A stretch of 64,000 nt of DNA from Planotetraspora phitsanulokensis (lineage in GTDB: Bacteria; Actinomycetota; Actinomycetes; Streptosporangiales; Streptosporangiaceae). Shown one piece after another: positions 58,056 to 64,000 of the stretch. Position numbers and translations under genes: made by a program. The DNA is taken from positions 62,001-126,000 of the forward strand of contig NZ_BOOP01000031.1 in the NCBI RefSeq assembly GCF_016863295.1, given 5' to 3'. How positions within the stretch are numbered: the stretch's first letter is position 1; each line of letters begins with the position of its first letter. The notes under the pieces were generated by a model that saw only the letters and a list, made by a program, of their open reading frames with translations, had not been told where the DNA came from and searched no databases.

Positions 58056-59135
58056 ATGACCACGCTCTCGCCGAATGTCGATCTGACCGATCTGGTACGC
58101 ACCTGTCTCGACGAAAAGGACGCCGAGGTCGAGTCCGTCCACGTCGAGGTCATCGACCGTGTTTCCGGCACGCCCTCCACGGGAGGTCTGCGCCGGGTGT
58201 CGGGGACGACGGCCTGCGGTCCGCGCTGGTCGTTCTTCGTGAAGTCCATCCACGCGGCACGGCACTGGCCGGACATCGGAATCGTCCCCGAGGCCTACCG
58301 GGCGACGTTCGACGCCGAGTTCCCCTGGCGCGCGGAGGCCGACGTCTACGACTCCGGCCTGCCGCTCCCCGAAGGCCTGCGGCTGCCGCGCCTGTACTTC
58401 GTCGACGACCTGGGCGACGACCGGCTCGACCTGTGGATGGAGGACGTCCGGATCGCGCCCGGCGAATGGGATCTGACCCGCTACACGGCGGCGGCCCGAG
58501 CGCTGGGCGGACTGGCCGCGCTGCGGCCCGCGGACGGTCCCGGCACCACGCCCGGCTTCCGGACGTACGTGCGGAACAGAGTCGTCCAGGGGGCGCTGCC
58601 CGCCTTGCGCGAGCCTTCGCTCTGGCGGCACCCGCTCGTCGCGCCTTACGCCGACGGCCTGCTGCGGATGGACCTCGACATCCTGGGCCACCGGATCCCC
58701 GATCTGCTCGACGCGGCCGACCGGCTGCCGCACACCATGGCGCACGGTGACGCGAGCCCGGAGAACCTGCTCGTGCCCGCCGACGCTCCCGGAGAGTTCG
58801 TCGCCATCGACTGGGGCTGGCAGACGCCCGTCCCCGTCGGGTTCGACCTCGGGCAACTGCTCGTCGGCCGCGCCCACCAGGGAATGATCGAGCCCGGCGA
58901 ACTGCCCGCCGTCCATCGGGCGATCCAGACCGGCTACGCGCAGGGCCTCGCGGACGGAGGCATGGCGGACGACCACCTGGCGGCCGGCCACGTCACCACC
59001 ATGGTGCTCCGCAGCGCCTTCACCGCCATCCCCGTCGAACGGCTGGGCGACCCGGTCACGCCGCAGACGCACGAGCTCTTCCGCAAGAGGGTCGGACTGG
59101 CCCGGTTCCTCGCCGACCTCGGCCTCGCGCTGTGA
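58056..59135 (+). CDS. Aminoglycoside phosphotransferase-like kinase
   Basis: A 359-residue small-molecule kinase with the APH fold: catalytic loop TMAHGDASPENLLVP (H-G-D-x5-N), metal-binding Asp in VAIDWGWQ, and an N-terminal ATP-binding lobe with WSFFVKSIH supplying the Lys. It is closest in feel to the phosphotransferase group acting on small metabolites or macrolides rather than to known resistance kinases. The first gene of a pair with an amidohydrolase 46 nt downstream and divergent from the LAL regulator. Substrate unknown; resistance is possible but not shown. Confidence 0.85.
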   Translation: MTTLSPNVDLTDLVRTCLDEKDAEVESVHVEVIDRVSGTPSTGGLRRVSGTTACGPRWSFFVKSIHAARHWPDIGIVPEAYRATFDAEFPWRAEADVYDSGLPLPEGLRLPRLYFVDDLGDDRLDLWMEDVRIAPGEWDLTRYTAAARALGGLAALRPADGPGTTPGFRTYVRNRVVQGALPALREPSLWRHPLVAPYADGLLRMDLDILGHRIPDLLDAADRLPHTMAHGDASPENLLVPADAPGEFVAIDWGWQTPVPVGFDLGQLLVGRAHQGMIEPGELPAVHRAIQTGYAQGLADGGMADDHLAAGHVTTMVLRSAFTAIPVERLGDPVTPQTHELFRKRVGLARFLADLGLAL

Positions 59136-59181
59136 CCCGGTGCGGGTCGAGGACCGGCACACCACCCGAGGAGGACGGCCG

Positions 59182-60351
59182 ATGCAGGCCATTCGAGCGG
59201 CTCGCCTGTTCGACGGCGACCAGACGGTTCTCACCGGCGATCCCACGGTGATCGTCGACGCGGGCCGCATCGTGTCCGTACGGCACGGCGCCGCCGTACC
59301 GGCCGAGGCGGATCTGGTCGATCTCGGCGACGCGACACTGCTGCCCGGGCTGATCGACGCCCATGTGCATCTCGCGTTCGACGCCGGCGCGGACCCGGTC
59401 GGCGGCCTCGCCGCCCGCGACGACGCCGAGGTGCTCGAGGGGATGAGGGCCGCGGCCCGCACCGCTCTGGCCGCGGGCGTCACCACCATCCGTGACCTGG
59501 GCGACCGCGGTTACCTCGCGCTGGTGTTGCGCGAGGAGTTCGCCCGAGCTCCGGCGGTAGGCCCGCACGTGCTGGCTGCGGGACCGCCCATCACCACGCC
59601 GCTCGGTCACTGCTGGTACCTCGGCGGCGAGGCCGAAGGGGTCGAAGGCGTACGGGCGGAGGTCCGCGCCCACGCCGAACGCGGGGTGGACGTCATCAAG
59701 ATCATGGCGAGCGGCGGCGAACTCACGCCGGGCACGCGTTCCCACCGGTCCCAGTACGGGCTCGACGAGTTGCGGGCGGCGGTCGCCGAGGCCCACCGGC
59801 TGGGGCTGCCGATAACCGCGCACGCCCACGCGGGCCAGGCGATCGCCGACGCCGTGGAGGCCGGCGTCGACTCGATCGAGCACTGCACGTTCCTCACCGA
59901 GGACGGCGTCGAGCCCCTGCCCGAGGTGATCGAGGCGATCGCCCGCGCGGGCGTCGTGGTGTCCCTGACGCTCGGGACGCGGCCGGGAAGCACGCCGCCA
60001 CCCCGCATCGCCGCCCGGATGGCCGCGATGATCGACCTGTTCGCGCTGCTCAGGAAGGCCGGGGTCCCCATCGTGTGCGGCACCGACGCCGGGATCGGCC
60101 CGCCGAAGCCGCACGACGTCCTGCCGCACGCGGTCGGCGCGCTGGTGAGCATGCTCGGCTGGTCTCCGGCGGAGGCGCTGCGCACGGTCACGTCGCTCGC
60201 GGCCGGGGTGTGCCGGCTCGAGCATCGCAAGGGGCGCCTCGCGCCCGGGATGGACGCCGACATCCTCGCGGTGGCCGGAGACCCGTTCGCCGACCCGGCG
60301 GCGCTGCTCGACGTGCGGGCGGTCTTCCGGCAGGGGCACCGGGTCCGGTGA
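59182..60351 (+). CDS. Amidohydrolase family protein
   Basis: A 389-residue TIM-barrel metal hydrolase of the imidazolonepropionase/prolidase-like group. Metal ligands: His-x-His in IDAHVHL, Lys in VIKIMASGG, His in ITAHAHAG, IEHCTFL, and Asp in CGTDAGIG. C-terminal GRLAPGMDADILAV is typical. ATG 59182 is 7 nt behind GAGGAGG. Follows the APH-like kinase and is probably co-transcribed; both may degrade or modify one compound sensed by the LAL regulator. It converges closely on the phosphatase gene (11-nt gap). Confidence 0.9.
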   Translation: MQAIRAARLFDGDQTVLTGDPTVIVDAGRIVSVRHGAAVPAEADLVDLGDATLLPGLIDAHVHLAFDAGADPVGGLAARDDAEVLEGMRAAARTALAAGVTTIRDLGDRGYLALVLREEFARAPAVGPHVLAAGPPITTPLGHCWYLGGEAEGVEGVRAEVRAHAERGVDVIKIMASGGELTPGTRSHRSQYGLDELRAAVAEAHRLGLPITAHAHAGQAIADAVEAGVDSIEHCTFLTEDGVEPLPEVIEAIARAGVVVSLTLGTRPGSTPPPRIAARMAAMIDLFALLRKAGVPIVCGTDAGIGPPKPHDVLPHAVGALVSMLGWSPAEALRTVTSLAAGVCRLEHRKGRLAPGMDADILAVAGDPFADPAALLDVRAVFRQGHRVR

Positions 60352-60362
60352 ACCGCCGGCGG

Positions 60363-61352
60363 CTATCGGCGCAGGAGCAGCATGGCCGCGTCGTCCTCGA
60401 GAGGGCCCCCGACGTGCTGCAGCAGATCGGCACGCAGGCACTCCAGAGCCGCCTGCGGATCCTCGGACCGCAGCAGGCCCGTCCGCTCGCCGAGCGGATA
60501 GAACGCGCCGCCGCCGTCCCGGGCCTCGATCACCCCGTCGGTGTAGAAGAGGATCTGGTCGCCGTCGGCGAAGGGGACCTCGTACGGCTTGGGCCTGGTC
60601 TGCTCGAACGTGGTCAGCCCGATCGGCACGGCTTCCTCGGGGGGCTCCGCCACGTGGACCGTGCCGTCGCGGCGCAGGACGAGAGGGGCGGGGTGACCCC
60701 AGTTGATGAGGGAGACCGTGTCGTGGCGGACCTCGGCGAGTATGGCGGTGACGAACTTCTCCCCGGACAGGTGACGGATGATGCTGGTCTCCATCTGGTC
60801 GGCGACGGCGGGTAACTCCTCCTTGTCGTAGGCGGCCTCCCGGAAGGCGCCGAGAACCCACGCCGCCGTCTCGACCGCGTCGAGCCCCTTGCCCTGTACG
60901 TCGCCGATCAGCAGCCGGACCCCCTGAGGCGTGGTGGCCACCTCGTACAGGTCGCCGCCGATCTGCGCCTCCGCGGCGGCGGAGGTGTAGGACAGGGCGA
61001 TGCGCATGTTCCCGGCCTGGCGGGGGACCGGGCGGAGCAGCACGCGCTGGGCGGCCTCGGCGACGAGGCGGACGTTGGCGAGCTCCCGTTCACGCTCGAT
61101 TCGCAGGCGGCTCGCGAGCATGCTCGCGCCGGTGATTGCGACGATCGTGGTGAGGATGACGTAGTTCTGCGTTCGGCCCAGCATGTGGTTGTAGGCGGCC
61201 AGCGGGACCGAGAGCGCGAGCGCGATCCCGCCGACCAGGGCGGTGCGCCGTACGCTTCCGGAGACCGAGGCGAACGTCGGGCCCAGGGTGAGCAGCGACA
61301 GGAAGCCGAGAGTGGGACCGTTGAGCAGATCGATGAACGCGACCGCCGCCAT
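60363..61352 (-). CDS. Membrane-bound SpoIIE-type PP2C phosphatase
   Basis: A 329-residue protein with three membrane segments in the first ~80 residues (LLNGPTLGFLSLLTLGPTFA, TALVGGIALALSVPLAAYNH, NYVILTTIVAITGASMLASR) and a cytosolic SpoIIE/RsbU phosphatase domain: IGGDLYEV, LLIGDVQGKGLDA and LFYTDGVIEAR carry the metal-binding aspartates. Such enzymes dephosphorylate anti-anti-sigma factors to activate a stress sigma factor. No anti-sigma partner is next to it. The open frame continues upstream without a start codon, so ATG 61352 may not be the true start. Confidence 0.9.
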   Translation of the reverse strand: MAAVAFIDLLNGPTLGFLSLLTLGPTFASVSGSVRRTALVGGIALALSVPLAAYNHMLGRTQNYVILTTIVAITGASMLASRLRIERERELANVRLVAEAAQRVLLRPVPRQAGNMRIALSYTSAAAEAQIGGDLYEVATTPQGVRLLIGDVQGKGLDAVETAAWVLGAFREAAYDKEELPAVADQMETSIIRHLSGEKFVTAILAEVRHDTVSLINWGHPAPLVLRRDGTVHVAEPPEEAVPIGLTTFEQTRPKPYEVPFADGDQILFYTDGVIEARDGGGAFYPLGERTGLLRSEDPQAALECLRADLLQHVGGPLEDDAAMLLLRR

Positions 61353-61647
61353 GACGGCGAACGGCAGCGACCTGAGTAGTTTCTGCGAATGCGTCTGCAG
61401 TGGCGCCAGAGCCCCTTTCCGCGTCGTCCGACCGGACCCCCTGGCGCCACTAAAGCACAGCGAACGGTGACGCAGCAGCCACTTCGGGTCATGACCGCCG
61501 CCTCAGTGGCCTGCATTTATATCGTCGGTGCCGCTCGATGCGACTTTGTCGGCATTAGTACCTTTCGACTCCTGGGCGCGGCCGAGGGACGTTCTCGCGG
61601 CGGAAGACCGGCATCATGCGCGGGGCCACGCCGGACTGGTCACGGCA
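61353..61647. other. Intergenic region
   Basis: No gene supported. Several open frames on both strands overlap but none has a ribosome site with coding-like content. It probably holds the phosphatase promoter. Confidence 0.5.
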
Positions 61648-61836
61648 CTAGATTCTGACCGCCCCGGGCCGGCGGTCCTCGATCACGAACGAGGCGAACG
61701 TCGTCGCGGTCGCATCGGCCCGGCTGACCGTCGGGACCATCCGCAGGTAGGTCCGCCACTCATGCGCGTTCAGCTCGCAGGTCACGTAGCTGCGTCGGTC
61801 GCCGTCGAAGAACCTGATGTGCTTTGGGAACGGGCT
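61648..61836 (-). pseudogene. C-terminal remnant of a PhoD-like alkaline phosphatase
   Basis: The minus strand reads 62 codons similar to the end of PhoD-type phosphatases: SPFPKHIRFFDGDRRSYV, then CELNAHEWRTYLRMVPTVSR and TFASFVIEDRRPGA before the stop. In intact genes this follows several hundred residues of metallophosphatase domain, which are absent. It directly abuts the end of the frameshifted methyltransferase reading frame, so a deletion probably joined the two. Recognised from memory of the family C-terminus. Confidence 0.55.
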
Positions 61837-62781
61837 ACCCGATGGCGGCGTTCCACCGGCCGCGCCGGAGGTGGATCACCCCGTCCGGTGTGACGCTCAC
61901 CAGCGCGCCGTACAGCGGCAGTGACCCGTGCTGGAGCGGAGCTCCCACGCGTCCTCGACGATGTCGAGCACCGGGAAGCGGCCGCGGGCGACCGTGTCGC
62001 CATCGGCGGTGGCCGCCGTCTCCACGAGGTCGGCCATGCCGGGCGGGTAGTCCGCGCCCGCCCGGGTCCGCATGAACATCGCCCAGTCGCGTTCGACCTG
62101 GCCTACCGCGCCGCCGTCGTCGGTCTTGGTCGCGGTGATGATGAGCGAGGTGTTCGAGATGGTCGTCGCGAGGCGGCCTCCGGTGTTGAGCGCGGCCAGC
62201 CACGACGCCGGAATCGGGCACACGGACACCGTGGCCACGATCCTGTCGAAGCGGCCCGGCAGGTCACCGGTCGCGTCGACGGTCACGACCCACGGCTTGA
62301 GGTCGAGTTCGGCGAGCCGGTCGCCGGCGGCCGCGACGAGATAGGGGTCGACGTCGACGGACGTGACCCTGTCGGCGCCGACTCGGGAGGCGAGGACGGC
62401 CGTGCCGTACCCGGTTCCGGTGCCGACATCCAGGACCGTGTCGTTGTCCCCGATGCGGGCGTGCCGGTACATCTGCAGCAGCAGGCCGGGCAGCGTCGAC
62501 GACGACGTCGGAACCCCGCCCGGGTGGTCGTCCGGCTGCGCGTGGTCGGCGTGCAGGGAGGCGACCCGGGTGACGAGCGTTCGGTCCTGGTAGGCGGCCG
62601 ACAGCCACGCCTGCGGGGCGGCAGGACCGTGGCGGAGCTCCCACTGGTCGTTGGCCCACGCCCACCAGGCGGGCACGAACAGGTGGCGGGGCGTGCTGGC
62701 GATGGCAGCCCGCCACCGCGAACCCCGGTGGGTGACGCGGTCGGCGAGCTGCTGCGCGTGAGGGTGCCAGTCCATCTTCAC
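61835..62781 (-). pseudogene. PIMT-like methyltransferase (ATP-grasp peptide maturase type), C-terminal frameshift
   Basis: A protein-L-isoaspartate-methyltransferase-like enzyme: HAQQLADRVTHRGSRWRAAI, then TPRHLFVPAWWAW; SAM-binding VLDVGTGTGYGTAVLASR; VTSVDVDPYLVAAAGDRL; DRIVATVSVCPIPASWLAAL. The layout resembles methyltransferases of ATP-grasp (graspetide) maturase loci. The main frame runs 62781-61897 (294 aa) and ends a few residues after DIVEDAWELRS. The adjacent frame continues sensibly (SLPLYGALVSVTPDGVIHLR, RGRWNAAIG) to 61835. One base lost near 61945 would explain it. The catalytic core is intact, so a shortened protein might still work. GTG 62781 or ATG 62775 start. Confidence 0.7.
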
Positions 62782-63080
62782 GAGTCTGAGGCAGCCGCAC
62801 CCATACCGGGAGCCAAGCCCTCCGCGCGGTGGGCGGGCGGCGGCGGAACCACCCGCGCAACCTCGAACGCGACCTGAACGTCACGACCGCTGGCGTGCCG
62901 GCGGCGGTCTACGTCTACGAGACGGACGGCTCGACCAGGCTCCTGGCGGGTGCCTTCGATGTGTCCCTTGTTGGTAGCGCGGTATCGTGCCATTTCGCTT
63001 TTCGGGCATCTCCACGTGCGGTCGTGGACGCGAGATGCGGTCACCGCTTTCAGCGATCCCGGAGACTCTGCGATTATCAC
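62778..63080 (-). CDS. Hypothetical ORF coupled to the methyltransferase
   Basis: Open frame of 100 residues (or 71 from ATG 62993) ending in a GTGA overlap with the methyltransferase start. Middle part reads RYRATNKGHIEGTRQEPGRA and RLVDVDRRRHASGRDVQVAF; the end is Pro/Ala-rich. No recognised family and no good ribosome site. The overlap is the only real support; the remaining bases up to 63110 show no other gene. Confidence 0.3.
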   Translation of the reverse strand: MIIAESPGSLKAVTASRVHDRTWRCPKSEMARYRATNKGHIEGTRQEPGRAVRLVDVDRRRHASGRDVQVAFEVARVVPPPPAHRAEGLAPGMGAAASDS

Positions 63081-63110
63081 CGCAGGGGATCAGCAACAGG
63101 AGGAGCACGG

Positions 63111-64000
63111 ATGTCTCTCATGCCGAGCGCGGAAGGCGGCGGAGCACTGCGTCGGGTGAGTGTCACGGCAGGTCGGCTGCTCCTGGTGCTCGCGCTCGTC
63201 GCGGTGATCCTCTGGCTGCTCTACGTGGTCCGCACGGTGGCCATTTCCGTGGTGTTCGCGGTGTTCATCTCCGCGCTGCTGCTCCCTCCGGCGCGCTGGC
63301 TCAGGGCGCGCGGCCTCAACCGCGCACTGTCGACCGCGACCGTGTTCTTCGGCGGCCTCGTGTTCGTGGCCGGTCTGGTCGCGCTGCTCGTGCCGCCCAC
63401 GGTGAGCGGCCTGTCCGAGCTCAGCACGAGCGTCGACAAGGCCACCGCCAACCTGCAGTCCCTCGCCGCATCCTTCGGCCTGAACGAGGCCAAGCTCGCC
63501 GACCTCGTCACGCAGTTCCGCGAGTACATCAGCCATCAGGGCGGGCAGATCGCCTCCGGAGCCCTCGCCGGGGCGCGGACGGTCGGTGAGATCGTCGTCG
63601 GTGCGGTGCTGGCTTTCATCCTGGCCATCTACATGGTCCACGGGGCCGACCGGCTGGCCACCTGGATCACCGACCTGGCGCCGCGGCATCGGGCGCCCAT
63701 CCTCACCACGGGCCGGGTGGTGTTCGACGTCGTCGGCCGTTATGTCCGCGGTGTGGCGATCGTGGGCTTCGTCGACGCGTTCTTCATCGGCAGCGCCCTG
63801 TGGATCCTGGGTGTGCCGATCGCGCTGCCGCTGGCCGTGCTCACCTTCGTCGGGGCCTTCCTCCCCGTCATCGGCGCGTTCCTGGCCGGGCTGCTCGCGG
63901 CGGTGGTCGCGTTCGTGGCCAAGGGCTGGCTGGTGGCCGTGATCGTGGTCGCGGTCACCATCCTGGTCCAGCAGCTCGAAGGGCACGTGCTGGCCCCCCA
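63111..64000 (+). CDS. AI-2E family transporter, 3' end outside the window
   Basis: About 296 residues of a multi-helix membrane protein of the AI-2E transporter/permease (PerM-like) family. ATG 63111 is 5 nt behind AGGAGGAG. Visible parts: a first helix RLLLVLALVAVILWLLYVVR, VVFAVFISALLLPPARWL, the long extracellular amphipathic stretch VDKATANLQSLAASFG, then GRYVRGVAIVGFVDAFFIGS and ILGVPIALPLAVLTFVGAFL with PVIG, the family hallmark. It has no stop before the window edge. Real substrate in actinomycetes is unknown; members include sodium/proton antiporters and putative signal exporters. Confidence 0.92.
   Translation, partial: MSLMPSAEGGGALRRVSVTAGRLLLVLALVAVILWLLYVVRTVAISVVFAVFISALLLPPARWLRARGLNRALSTATVFFGGLVFVAGLVALLVPPTVSGLSELSTSVDKATANLQSLAASFGLNEAKLADLVTQFREYISHQGGQIASGALAGARTVGEIVVGAVLAFILAIYMVHGADRLATWITDLAPRHRAPILTTGRVVFDVVGRYVRGVAIVGFVDAFFIGSALWILGVPIALPLAVLTFVGAFLPVIGAFLAGLLAAVVAFVAKGWLVAVIVVAVTILVQQLEGHVLAP

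Noticed and set aside
62881-63108. Minus-strand open frame of 75 codons beginning M-L-L-L-L-L-I-P
   Set aside because: It overlaps the AI-2E gene ribosome site antisense and is Arg/Pro-rich without helix or domain pattern.

Overview
This is a very GC-rich chromosomal window whose gene families, Tat and lipoprotein signals, GTG starts and dense regulator complement point to a filamentous actinomycete. A Streptosporangiales-type host (Nonomuraea, Streptosporangium or Microbispora-like) is my inference; no rRNA, tRNA, CRISPR array or complete insertion sequence was seen. The window opens inside an MFS exporter gene and closes inside an AI-2E family permease gene.

Layout. 0-14 kb is accessory metabolism and its regulators: a drug exporter, a Tat-exported phospholipase C, an acetamidase/formamidase, short-chain dehydrogenases, XRE/MmyB and MarR regulators, small membrane proteins, a GNAT enzyme, a cupin and a LysR regulator. 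A 91-bp element is present twice, next to the LysR gene and in front of the cupin gene. A thioesterase-SDR-esterase operon follows; its esterase is frameshifted. 14-21 kb carries a 731-aa toxin-like protein, a secreted X-Pro dipeptidyl-peptidase, a haloacid dehalogenase, a second LysR regulator and an SDR.

21.4-34.2 kb is the most interesting part. A TPR-CHAT caspase-like protease is divergent from a subtilisin-like protease / sigma factor / 160-aa partner operon. That operon converges on a tightly coupled five-gene operon (359-aa protein, lytic transglycosylase with an M15-like domain, 99-aa protein, multi-beta-sandwich protein, papain-like protease). The protease/sigma operon and the five-gene operon share a two-block promoter element (GATGTATCA, exactly 17 nt, CTCTGkATrrG). 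This suggests that they form one regulon, possibly controlled by the local sigma factor. Next to it is a 41-codon gene for an extremely Arg/Trp-rich peptide. It has a strong Shine-Dalgarno and overlaps the start of an ABC exporter by GTGA, giving a candidate unknown secreted peptide plus exporter.

34-46 kb holds a lipoprotein M1 metallopeptidase, a NarL-type two-component pair, a membrane acyltransferase, a degenerate tyrosine recombinase, an MFS exporter, an aldo/keto reductase, a GTPase plus two membrane proteins, and a fatty-acid desaturase. 46-64 kb holds a large secreted subtilase, threonine synthase, a huge secreted glycoside-hydrolase-like protein, a LAL-type LuxR regulator, an APH-like kinase, an amidohydrolase, a SpoIIE-type phosphatase, a frameshifted methyltransferase next to a PhoD remnant, and the AI-2E permease. 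Many convergent gene pairs are separated by perfect GC-rich hairpins.
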